A stretch of 64,000 nt of DNA from the NCBI GenBank assembly GCA_019058295.1, contig JAHPZI010000028.1, positions 62,001 to 126,000 on the forward strand. Direction: 5' to 3'. Under the pieces are notes generated by a model, which worked only from the letters and a program-made list of their open reading frames with translations, was not told where the DNA came from and made no database searches. A program made the translations under genes and the position numbers. This document shows positions 18,230 to 25,862 of the stretch, piece by piece. Each line of letters opens with the position of its first letter. Position 1 is the stretch's first letter. This DNA is from Promethearchaeota archaeon. GTDB taxonomy: Archaea > Asgardarchaeota > Lokiarchaeia > Sigyniarchaeales > SOKP01.

Positions 18230-18298
18230 TTTATATATTAAAGCAATAAAATTATAGATATCAAAAAATCAAATAAAAAGTGAAATCAAAAAAAGGTG
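18230..18298 (+). promoter_or_regulatory. TATA box and Shine-Dalgarno of the dodecin gene
   Basis: TTTATATAT (18230-18238) is a good archaeal TATA element. AGGTG (18294-18298) lies 10 nt before the dodecin ATG at 18309. With transcription starting about 25 nt after the box, the leader would be roughly 45 nt. The gene therefore appears to have its own promoter, separate from the thiolase. Confidence 0.5.
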
Positions 18299-18308
18299 TA
18301 AAGATAAA

Positions 18309-18515
18309 ATGCCTGTATATAAAAGTATTCAATTAGTTGGAACTTCTGATGTTAATTGGGCTGAAGCGGTAAAAAACTGTTATGCAGAAGCTAAAAAGTC
18401 TCTACGTGGAATCCGAAACATTCAAATAATCGAAAGTGATGTAAAGGTTAAAGAGGACGTTGATAAATTAATCTATCGAGTCAGAGTTCAGGTCAATTTT
18501 GAAATTGAAAGATAA
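18309..18515 (+). CDS. Dodecin
   Basis: This 68-residue protein matches the dodecin pattern from end to end: VYKSIQLVGTSDVNWAEAV, then AEAKKSLRGIRNIQIIESDV and a C-terminal YRVRVQVNFEIE strand. Dodecins form hollow dodecamers that store or buffer flavins (riboflavin, FMN, FAD), stacking isoalloxazine rings against an aromatic residue; the Trp in VNWAEA is the usual one in archaea. It could supply flavin for enzymes such as the OYE-type reductase at 8.6 kb, which is inference. Own promoter and Shine-Dalgarno are visible. Confidence 0.93.
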   Translation: MPVYKSIQLVGTSDVNWAEAVKNCYAEAKKSLRGIRNIQIIESDVKVKEDVDKLIYRVRVQVNFEIER

Positions 18516-18630
18516 TTTTGTTCAAATTCCGATTTATAGTATGTGAGAACTGAATGCCTCGCCCATAAACTTATATCTTTTTTATTTTTTTTTGTTTTTA
18601 ATATATATAAATAAGTTAAGAATTTATAGA

Positions 18631-18738
18631 ATGAGCGAACTAGAGTTAACGTTTTGGAGATATATTATTGGCGGGATAATTGTATTGATAATTTTTATAA
18701 TTTGCTGTATAATTCACAATAGACTTATAAAGAAATAG
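18631..18738 (+). CDS. Putative 35-residue single-span membrane microprotein
   Basis: The ATG at 18631 opens a 35-residue frame with a soluble acidic start (MSELELTFWRY), a single clean hydrophobic span (IIGGIIVLIIFIICCIIH) and a basic end (NRLIKK). The charge pattern predicts an outside or neutral N-terminus and a cytosolic C-terminus. An AT-rich TATA-like sequence (ATATATAAATAAG) lies about 25 nt upstream. It is too short for statistical certainty, but the span-plus-basic-tail layout is not what random AT-rich spacer gives most often. Confidence 0.4.
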   Translation: MSELELTFWRYIIGGIIVLIIFIICCIIHNRLIKK

Positions 18739-18753
18739 TACTTTGTTTAATTG

Positions 18754-19272
18754 CTAAGAATCTGGAATATCTCTTTTTTGAGCGTTTAGCTTCTCTTTTG
18801 CATATTTCTTTGCTTGAAGTGCATAAATAAATTTTGGATCAATTTCTAAAGCTTTTTTATAGAATTTTAAAGCTTCTTTTAAATTTTCCTTAACTTCATA
18901 AATTAATCCAATATTATAATAGCAATGCTTATAATCCGGTTTAATTTTAATTGCGTCATTGTAAGCTATCATAGCCTTATTCATATCACCCATATTAAAA
19001 TGAGCGATTCCTATGTTGTATATAGCTCTGTAATTATTAGGATCGATTTCGAGGATTTTGTTAAAATACTTAATAGCCTCTTCGAATTCCATTACAAATT
19101 CATCGCTAAGATAAACTCCACACGATAACAAAACATTAATGAGCTCCGTTCTTATCTCATCAGATTGAGGATTTTTTTTAAATATATCTTCTAATACTTC
19201 TATAGATTCTTCATATCTCTTGTCGTTCTTCAATTTTTTTGCCTTATTTAAAAGATCTTCCGTACTAGTCAA
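18754..19272 (-). CDS. TPR repeat protein
   Basis: The 172 residues contain about four tetratricopeptide repeats, clearest at about 65-100 (ALDP-type positions in EIDPNNYRAIYNIGIAHFNM), 100-133 (IKPDYKHCYYNIGLIYE) and 134-165 (EIDPKFIYALQA). TPRs form right-handed helical scaffolds for protein contacts. The N-terminal repeat is more divergent. The start is TTG at 19272. It lies 32 nt downstream of the GNAT-like gene on the same strand, so they are probably cotranscribed. Confidence 0.85.
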   Translation of the reverse strand: MTSTEDLLNKAKKLKNDKRYEESIEVLEDIFKKNPQSDEIRTELINVLLSCGVYLSDEFVMEFEEAIKYFNKILEIDPNNYRAIYNIGIAHFNMGDMNKAMIAYNDAIKIKPDYKHCYYNIGLIYEVKENLKEALKFYKKALEIDPKFIYALQAKKYAKEKLNAQKRDIPDS

Positions 19273-19304
19273 ATAATTTCACTACGTCTGGGCAAAATTG
19301 CTAT

Positions 19305-19754
19305 TCAAGGATTTTCATACCAAATAAAATCGGATTTTTTTATTCCTAATTTTATTAATAAACTACGTAAACTCCCATCAGAATCGGGACATATCACAAA
19401 AAATTTAGTTATTCCATGAGTTGACTCTATATAACCCATTAGTTCTCGTATTATTAATTCTTCTATTCCTTTTTTGAAAGAGTCTTCCTTTCTGGTAAGT
19501 ATTTGATGAATTACAAATCTATCATTGCCAAGATAATCTCTGAATATTGTATACGTGCCCCATCCAACCATTTTTCCATCTTCTTCAGCCAAGATCATTG
19601 AATTTCGATATTCAAGATTCAAGGCTCTCTTATTTAATTCACTTTCGAATTTATTCCAATTAGAGTTAAAATAAGTTTTGTTTACCATAAAATCGTCAAA
19701 AAGTGCCTTTAAGGCATCCTTATCTTTTCTCGGATCATATCGCCTTAATTCCAA
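19305..19754 (-). CDS. GNAT-like N-acetyltransferase
   Basis: The start MELRRYDPRKDKDALKALFDD is the usual beta1-alpha1 of GNAT proteins. SMILAEEDGKMVGWGTYTIF matches the beta2-beta3 hairpin, and HQILTRKEDSFKKGIEELII resembles beta4 plus the acetyl-CoA pyrophosphate loop region, although the classical Q/RxxGxG/A is degenerate (KEDSFKKGI). The C-terminal half fits beta5 (KFFVICPDSDGSLRSLLIKLG). The substrate is unknown. The degenerate loop lowers confidence that it is an active acetyltransferase. The start is TTG at 19754. Confidence 0.65.
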   Translation of the reverse strand: MELRRYDPRKDKDALKALFDDFMVNKTYFNSNWNKFESELNKRALNLEYRNSMILAEEDGKMVGWGTYTIFRDYLGNDRFVIHQILTRKEDSFKKGIEELIIRELMGYIESTHGITKFFVICPDSDGSLRSLLIKLGIKKSDFIWYENP

Positions 19755-19856
19755 TTTTTAAACTCCTCTTTTCACCGTTTTTTGAAATTATTTAGTATAA
19801 TTATTCCTTAATAAAAATTCTTTTTTATTAGTGAATATAATTAAAAATCGCTGACT

Positions 19857-20387
19857 ATGAGTAAAAAAACATCAGAACTTAAAAAAAGTGAGAAGGAGAA
19901 AATCTCAATCCCGTTTAAATCGTTAAGAAAAGGAGTAGATGTGCCAAAACCATCAAATTTAGGTGATGCTGGGGCAGATGCTCGTATCATTGGCTTTAAA
20001 AAAATTATAAAAAAGGATGGAAAAAAAGAATTAGTTGAAATTGATTCAGAAACCTATACTCTGAAGCCTCTCGAGCGAATAGGATGCCCTTTAGGATTCG
20101 CTACTGCTATTCCTAAGGGATTTTATTTTAAAGTAGTTCCTAGAAGTGGTTTAGCGTTATGGGATGGATTATCCATCATTAATACTCCAGGCACAATTGA
20201 TGCGGGTTATAGAAATGAATGGATGGCTATAGTAGTTAATCTTTCAAATAAAGATGTTGTATTGAAGAGAGGTGAGCGAATTTGCCAAATTATTCTTGGG
20301 AAACTTTATGAGTATGATTTTATTGAAACTGATAAATTGCTAGATTCTGATCGAGGATTAGGTGGTTTTGGTTCTACTGGAAAATGA
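19857..20387 (+). CDS. dut: Trimeric dUTPase family (dUTP diphosphatase)
   Basis: The enzyme hydrolyses dUTP to dUMP and diphosphate, keeping uracil out of DNA and supplying dTMP precursor. All five motifs are seen: DAGADAR (I), PRSGLAL (II), GTIDAGYRNE (III), GERICQIIL (IV) and a C-terminal GLGGFGSTG arm (V) that closes over the nucleotide. There is a short basic N-terminal extension (about 20 residues) and an insertion after motif I (KKIIKKDGKKELVEIDSE). The related dCTP deaminases share motif III, but the glycine-rich motif V and PRSGLAL favour dUTPase. Confidence 0.92.
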   Translation: MSKKTSELKKSEKEKISIPFKSLRKGVDVPKPSNLGDAGADARIIGFKKIIKKDGKKELVEIDSETYTLKPLERIGCPLGFATAIPKGFYFKVVPRSGLALWDGLSIINTPGTIDAGYRNEWMAIVVNLSNKDVVLKRGERICQIILGKLYEYDFIETDKLLDSDRGLGGFGSTGK

Positions 20388-20506
20388 TAATATAAACTTA
20401 TTTCTTAAAGAAAATTAGTCCTATAAAAACAAAAGTTAAATTAATTATATTATCTCTAGACCATTTAATAGAAAATATCTTAAGAAAAAAATTATTTTAA
20501 AATAAC

Positions 20507-21127
20507 ATGCCTAAAAGAATACCATCTATAATAGGAGCAATAGTAATAATCATATCGGTTTTTTTACCCATAATTAGCCTAGATATAACTGACTATCATG
20601 ACTATGATATAATACTTCATTATTGGTTGTCGGGGTTAATGTACTTTTCAGCAAAAGATGGAGATGATAGGGTGAGGCGTTACAGATTTTATCCGAATGT
20701 AATTGGATTTGCATGTATGGTTGCTATAATCGCATTAGCAATAATGACAATCGTCAAATCCGCACGAAAAAAGGATCCAATTTTTATCGTTATTTTTGGA
20801 ATCATAGCGACGGGATTTTTAGTTGGAACAACATTTTTTATGATGGCACTATTAGAATTTGTTATGATAAATGAAGGATTAGGTACTATTTCATCTTCGT
20901 TAATTCCAAGTTATGGATTCTATTGTGGTATAATTGGAGGAATTCTTATTGTAATTGGTGGATTAATCTTGAAGGAACCAGCAAGCCAAATAAAGGAAAC
21001 AAAGCCGAAAACAGTTGTCCAACAAAAACAAGCAGACACAGGAATAAAATTCTGTGAAGATTGCGGCAAAATAATCAGAAGTGGTGATAGATTTTGTATT
21101 GAATGCGGGGCACCTATTAAACAGTAG
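20507..21127 (+). CDS. Four-helix membrane protein with C-terminal zinc ribbon
   Basis: The protein starts with a hydrophobic segment (IIGAIVIIISVFLPIISL) and has three more spans at about 62-85, 92-118 and 136-160. A flexible linker (about 162-180) leads to a zinc ribbon, FCEDCGKIIRSGDRFCIECG, close to the zinc-ribbon type found at the ends of many archaeal membrane proteins. No enzyme motif is visible. The layout parallels the unrelated zinc-ribbon membrane protein at 6640-7719. Function unknown. Confidence 0.65.
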   Translation: MPKRIPSIIGAIVIIISVFLPIISLDITDYHDYDIILHYWLSGLMYFSAKDGDDRVRRYRFYPNVIGFACMVAIIALAIMTIVKSARKKDPIFIVIFGIIATGFLVGTTFFMMALLEFVMINEGLGTISSSLIPSYGFYCGIIGGILIVIGGLILKEPASQIKETKPKTVVQQKQADTGIKFCEDCGKIIRSGDRFCIECGAPIKQ

Positions 21128-21229
21128 AGATCCAGTAATTTTATTTTATAAAAATAAACTTCAAATTATCTTCTTAATTCCTTGAATTATAAATCATTTA
21201 GAATTATAACATCACTTTAGGCATAAAAG

Positions 21230-22768
21230 TTGACTAAAATAAATAAATTATCAGACCCGGCTGATTTGAGCGAAGATCCCTCAAAAGAACATTTTCTTTA
21301 TAAAATCTTAAATCCACATAGCATATGCGTATTTGGGGCGAATAATAATCTATTAAACACGATGGGATCAATGCAACTGAGAAATATCATTTTTGGTAGA
21401 GGTTTAAATGGAAATATTTACCCTATTCATCCAAGATTAGATAAAGTTCAAGGACTCAAAGCTTACAAAACCGTATTCGAAGTACCAGTAATTCCTGATC
21501 TAGCATTTATCATATTACCTCCGAAAGCTGTTCCACAAGTAATAGAAGAATGTGGTCAAAAAGGAATAAAGAATTTAATAATTACCTCTGGAGGCTTCAG
21601 GGAGATCGGATCTGAAGAAGGGGTTAAATTATCTCAAAAAATAGGCGAGATTGCTCAAAAATATAATATGAGATTTGTAGGTCCTAATTGTTTAGGTGTT
21701 TATAACGGATGGTATGGTTACCCTGAAAAAAAAGAAGCTAACTTTAATACTTTTTGGATTTATCTTCCACATAAAAGAGGTAATATCTCAATTGTGAGTC
21801 AATCGGGAACTGTAGCTGCTCAAACTTCGTGGCATTCAAATGATTTGGGAGTTACAATCGGGAAATCAATTTCCATTGGTAATGAAAAAAATATTGATAT
21901 TGTTGATTTTTTAGAATTTTTTAGAGATGATCCTCAAACAGAGGTTATTGGGATATATTTAGAAGAAATTAAGAGAGGAAAAGAATTCATTCGTTTAGCT
22001 CGTGAAATAACTCCCAAGAAACCGATTGTTGCAATATTTGCTGGTGGAACTGAAGCAGCAGATCGATCAGTAATGAGCCATACTGGTTCTTTAGGAGGAA
22101 ATGATAAGATATATGATGCAGTATTTAAAAAGACGGGAATTATTTCTACAAACTCCATAACAGATTTTCTATATTACCTTAGAACTCTATCTTACGCTCA
22201 AATTAATAAGATATTTCCCAAAGGTCGAAGAGTAGGAATCATTACAGAATCTGGTGGCTCAGGCTCGATTATAGCAAAATCAATCGAATTACTTGGATTA
22301 AAAGTTCCAGAATTCTCTGAAGAATTACAAAGCAAAATAGCCGAATATTTACCTCCTACAGGAAGCAAATCCAATCCAGTAGATATCACTTTTTTTAGGA
22401 GTTATTATGATTTTTACGTAAAATTACCAAAATTAATAATTCAATCTGGAGAAGTAGATTGTGTAATTTTCGATGGAGTTTTCGATTTTGAAGAAGTATT
22501 TGAAGTTATGGAAATGAGTGGCTTTCCAATTGATGAAAAAATGAAAGGATCACTAAATGCATTTTTTAGCGGGATTATAAAACCCATAAAAAGATTAACT
22601 CGTAAAAAATCAATTCCATTTTTTTATTGCGGCCCTCAGCTTTACACACATCCTTTGTATCAAACTTTTCTTTCAAATAATCTACCTCTATTCGATTTCT
22701 GGGATCAACCATCTAAATGTATGAAAATTTTATGTGAATATTCAGAATATCGAAGGAAATTTTCTTGA
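21230..22768 (+). CDS. ADP-forming acyl-CoA synthetase alpha-type protein (CoA-binding and ligase domains)
   Basis: This matches the alpha subunit of NDP-forming acetyl/acyl-CoA synthetases. Residues about 30-160 form the CoA-binding Rossmann domain (SICVFGANNN; VPVIPDLAFIILPPKAV; FVGPNCLGVYN). The succinyl-CoA-ligase-like part follows (ISIVSQSGTVA; then MSHTGSLGG with the phosphohistidine-type His; IITESGGSGSIIA). The ATP-grasp beta portion is missing, so it needs a separate beta subunit, not seen here. In anaerobic archaea such enzymes make ATP from acyl-CoA. The length of 512 exceeds the usual 460, with an N-terminal extension of about 25 residues. The start is TTG at 21230, with no close Shine-Dalgarno. 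Confidence 0.8.
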   Translation: MTKINKLSDPADLSEDPSKEHFLYKILNPHSICVFGANNNLLNTMGSMQLRNIIFGRGLNGNIYPIHPRLDKVQGLKAYKTVFEVPVIPDLAFIILPPKAVPQVIEECGQKGIKNLIITSGGFREIGSEEGVKLSQKIGEIAQKYNMRFVGPNCLGVYNGWYGYPEKKEANFNTFWIYLPHKRGNISIVSQSGTVAAQTSWHSNDLGVTIGKSISIGNEKNIDIVDFLEFFRDDPQTEVIGIYLEEIKRGKEFIRLAREITPKKPIVAIFAGGTEAADRSVMSHTGSLGGNDKIYDAVFKKTGIISTNSITDFLYYLRTLSYAQINKIFPKGRRVGIITESGGSGSIIAKSIELLGLKVPEFSEELQSKIAEYLPPTGSKSNPVDITFFRSYYDFYVKLPKLIIQSGEVDCVIFDGVFDFEEVFEVMEMSGFPIDEKMKGSLNAFFSGIIKPIKRLTRKKSIPFFYCGPQLYTHPLYQTFLSNNLPLFDFWDQPSKCMKILCEYSEYRRKFS

Positions 22769-22905
22769 TTCTAATTTGAATATTACGAAATTGGTCATAT
22801 TAAAGTGAATTTTTTTTAATGATGTAGAAATAACATCATAAATTAAATATTATTCAAGAGAATAGAACGATCAATGAAGAATTAAATGAAAATATTCACT
22901 AATTA

Positions 22906-22916
22906 TTTATATATAA
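22906..22916 (+). promoter_or_regulatory. TATA-like box before the 331-residue protein gene
   Basis: TTTATATATAA lies 70 nt upstream of the TTG start at 22986. It is the best TATA match in the 218-nt gap. A small inverted repeat (TGATGT at 22820-22825, ACATCA at 22833-22838) lies further upstream and could be a terminator or operator. Confidence 0.4.
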
Positions 22917-22985
22917 TTTACTGTATTATAATTAGAATCTATAGAAAAAGCGATAATAAAATTAAAAATTAAAAAGGATTTATTC

Positions 22986-23981
22986 TTGCCCGTAGAATTT
23001 TACAACCCGCCGCGCTCATTACTAGCCTCTGGAACTAAAAAAGGAGTGGAACTTGGAGGAGATAAAAGAATTTTAAGTATTGATGTGAGACATAATTTTT
23101 ATACAGAAGGAACAATTTTTACTGAGCTCAGCTGGGCAGAATTTTACCAGGAAGAGGGAATTGAGGATCAAATAGATACATTTACCACTACTGAATTTAA
23201 ATCTGTTAGAGATGATCCAGAAGCGTTAGTTAAAACTATAGTCAATAGCATAAATAATATTATCAATAATAAAAGATTATTTTATGGTATCGTAGATTTT
23301 GAAGTCGATGCTTTTATGAACCAAAACTGTGTCATTCCAGGTCTTAAGTTAGATCTTAATATAATAAATAAGCTGCTGGAAGCTCATAAAAAATCAAGGG
23401 ATGAGGATTTATTTCCAAAAATTATCAGTGATAAAGGAGGATTGAAAAAAATTAATATCGAATTTCAAGGAACTAAGAAAAGAAATCTACAAATTCCTGG
23501 TTCAAAATTAGAAGATATTTCTGATCTATTACGAAGGGCAAAAGGATTTGCTACAGGCATAGTGTGTACTAGTAGAGGGGCAGCAAATCTCTATATTATG
23601 AGCGATAATATCGTTTTTAAAGAGGAAGAACTATCTGAGCTATATATAGATCAGGAAAATATAATGATAATAGAAATGGGAATTCAAAGAAAATTACTAT
23701 TTCCCATCAGTTGGTTCAGAATAGATTTGGGTATCAAATCTTTAGAAACATTAGAAATATGGGATGAAATTAAGGAAAATTCCCTCCTTGCTAAGGCTTT
23801 AAATGATTATGATAATTATATCAGTACTTTGATATATAAAAAGTATAAATCAGTTGCTTCGAGAGAAATTGGTGTTGATCTTGAGAGTGATTTTTACTCT
23901 ATGACTCCCCAAGAAAGAGATAAAGCACTTAAAGATATGGCAGAAGCGATAAGATTTTTAACTAAAAAATACCGTGAGTAA
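22986..23981 (+). CDS. Conserved hypothetical protein, 331 aa
   Basis: I do not recognise the family. The protein is soluble and mixed alpha/beta. The start MPVEFYNPPRSLLASGTKKG and the RRAKGFATGIVCTSRGAAN segment look like conserved core positions. The C-terminal third is helical. No membrane segment, metal site or nucleotide motif is seen. The start is TTG at 22986. It converges with gatC; stop codons are 2 nt apart. Confidence 0.6.
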   Translation: MPVEFYNPPRSLLASGTKKGVELGGDKRILSIDVRHNFYTEGTIFTELSWAEFYQEEGIEDQIDTFTTTEFKSVRDDPEALVKTIVNSINNIINNKRLFYGIVDFEVDAFMNQNCVIPGLKLDLNIINKLLEAHKKSRDEDLFPKIISDKGGLKKINIEFQGTKKRNLQIPGSKLEDISDLLRRAKGFATGIVCTSRGAANLYIMSDNIVFKEEELSELYIDQENIMIIEMGIQRKLLFPISWFRIDLGIKSLETLEIWDEIKENSLLAKALNDYDNYISTLIYKKYKSVASREIGVDLESDFYSMTPQERDKALKDMAEAIRFLTKKYRE

Positions 23982-23983
23982 CC

Positions 23984-24289
23984 CTATTCTTTTAGAATTC
24001 TGGGGGCCTTAAAATATCCATCTTTCTTGTGTTGAGCATTTCTTAAGGCATCCTCTTTAGAAAGGCTTTTCCATGGAATATCTTCTCTGAAAACATTTTT
24101 TAACCCTTCAATTGCGTGTGTAGTAGGTTTGACCTCACTAGTGTCTAAATCATTCAATTTTTTAAAATAAGAAATTATATCCCTTAATTGCTTAGATAAT
24201 TTTTCTTTTTCTTCTTCGGATAAATCTAATAGTGCTAATTTTGATAAATAATCAATAGTTTCCTTCGAAAATTCTTCCTTATCTGTCAT
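23984..24289 (-). CDS. gatC: Glu/Asp-tRNA amidotransferase subunit C
   Basis: GatC is the small scaffolding subunit of the GatCAB amidotransferase, which converts Asp-tRNA(Asn) or Glu-tRNA(Gln) to the amidated forms. The pattern IDYLSKLALLDLSEEEKEKLSKQL at the start and the conserved RED...AL...A...KDGYFKAPRIL end are typical. The length of 101 residues is normal. gatA and gatB are not in this window, so the subunit genes are scattered, as in many archaea. Confidence 0.92.
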   Translation of the reverse strand: MTDKEEFSKETIDYLSKLALLDLSEEEKEKLSKQLRDIISYFKKLNDLDTSEVKPTTHAIEGLKNVFREDIPWKSLSKEDALRNAQHKKDGYFKAPRILKE

Positions 24290-24386
24290 TCAAATATCAT
24301 GGATTATTAATTATAATGTAAATAATTAATTTTCATATTTTACTTTATTTATTAGTATAAAAAAGTAACAAGGTTCATTTAATAAA

Positions 24387-24755
24387 ATGAGTGATAATGA
24401 AAATTTATGGTATGAAATCCCCAGTACAGCATGGATCTCTTTAGCAAGGAGAGGGATGGAAAGTATTAGTCTTGCACAATGTTTTTTGAAAAACTGCGAT
24501 AATGAAGATATTGATTTATTAGAACCCTTTAAGAAAGAAGAGTATGAGGATAATAAAAAACATATAAAAAAGATTCATATTAAATGCAAAAAGTGTGGCG
24601 GTATTTTTCAATTGAAATTTGAAACAATAAAAAGAGTAGCCAAACCTACTAAAAAGAATAAAGACGAAGTTGAGGATGATCAGGTATTATCAATAGGATT
24701 AGTTCATGCTTTAGACGAAAAAGGAAATAATTTAGGGCATGTGGGCTATTTTTAA
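24387..24755 (+). CDS. Hypothetical protein with a CxxC metal-binding-like motif, 122 aa
   Basis: A small protein with a single KCKKCGG knuckle at about residues 70-75 and two further Cys at about 34 and 39 (QCFLKNC), which together could bind one zinc. No family is recognised. An acidic charged linker separates the knuckle from a C-terminal LSIGLVHALDEKG strand pair. It has its own start after an A-rich leader, between gatC (divergent) and the amidohydrolase. Confidence 0.5.
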   Translation: MSDNENLWYEIPSTAWISLARRGMESISLAQCFLKNCDNEDIDLLEPFKKEEYEDNKKHIKKIHIKCKKCGGIFQLKFETIKRVAKPTKKNKDEVEDDQVLSIGLVHALDEKGNNLGHVGYF

Positions 24756-24813
24756 TAATTCAAATTAATTTCTTATTTTAATTCATATATAGAAAAAAAA
24801 AACTATACAAAGA

Positions 24814-25806
24814 ATGACTAAATTAATCATAGATGGACATCGTCATTTAATGTGCCTTAAGGCATATAAAAAAGCCATGAGGCTTAAACTAATTGATCAA
24901 AGTTTTTATGACAAATCTTCGCTCGAAGTTAATTTTGAAAAAGCAAAAGATTGGTTTCGCAAAATGACAGATGTAAATGAGCATATTGCAGATTTAACTT
25001 CTACTGGTATAGATATGGCTATTTTAGAACCATCTCCTATGGAATTTTATTATAATGCAGAACCAGCAATAGGGGCAGAATTATGTCGGATTATAAATGA
25101 AAATACATCTCGATTTATAAACTCTTATCCTGAGCATTTATTGGGACTAGCTACTGTTCCATTACAAGATATTGAATTGGCTATTGAAGAGCTTAATTTT
25201 GCTATTGAAAATCTTAATTTAAATGGTGTAGCTATGGTATCTAACATTAAAGGCCATGGTTTTAATGAAGAAAAATTTATACCTTTCTTTAAGGAGGTAG
25301 AAAGATTAAATCTTCCAATTTTTATCCATCCGACCAATCCTCTTGAATCTAAACATCTCCATGAATATTATCTTATAAATTTCCTTGGCTTTCCATTAGA
25401 AACTACAATATTTGCAGCTCAGTTGGTTTTTAGTGGCATTTTTGACAGATGTCCACATTTAAAAATATGTTTAGCTCATGCTGGTGGAGTATTACCTTTT
25501 TTATTGGGCCGACTTGAGCATGGACAATTAGTACGACCTGAAGCTCAAGAAACCATTAGAAATAATTTTAGCTACTATTTGAAAAATCTTTATGTAGATT
25601 CCATTACATTTCGTCCTGATATACTTCGCTTTGTTATATCTATAATGCCTGAAGGCCACGTTTTTATGGGTACTGATTACCCTTTTGATATGGCAGATAC
25701 GGATCCAGTGAACACAGTAAAGTCTGCGATATCAGATAAAGTTTTAATTAGCGATATTCTAGGTGGGAATATTTCACGACTAATAGGAATTTCTAATAAA
25801 AATTAA
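24814..25806 (+). CDS. Amidohydrolase superfamily metal-dependent hydrolase
   Basis: The TIM-barrel hydrolase of the amidohydrolase_2 (ACMSD/decarboxylase) type is recognised from IIDGHRHLM (HxH-type metal ligands), LPIFIHPTNPL with the next His, CLAHAGGVLPFLLGRL, and the C-terminal GTDYPFD aspartate. The length of 330 residues is typical. Relatives decarboxylate or hydrolyse aromatic or dicarboxylic substrates. The exact reaction cannot be inferred, and no pathway genes flank it. Confidence 0.85.
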   Translation: MTKLIIDGHRHLMCLKAYKKAMRLKLIDQSFYDKSSLEVNFEKAKDWFRKMTDVNEHIADLTSTGIDMAILEPSPMEFYYNAEPAIGAELCRIINENTSRFINSYPEHLLGLATVPLQDIELAIEELNFAIENLNLNGVAMVSNIKGHGFNEEKFIPFFKEVERLNLPIFIHPTNPLESKHLHEYYLINFLGFPLETTIFAAQLVFSGIFDRCPHLKICLAHAGGVLPFLLGRLEHGQLVRPEAQETIRNNFSYYLKNLYVDSITFRPDILRFVISIMPEGHVFMGTDYPFDMADTDPVNTVKSAISDKVLISDILGGNISRLIGISNKN

Positions 25807-25862
25807 TTTAATTCAAGAAAATCAATTTATCTTTCCTTCAAAAATCAGGAATTAGTTAAAAT

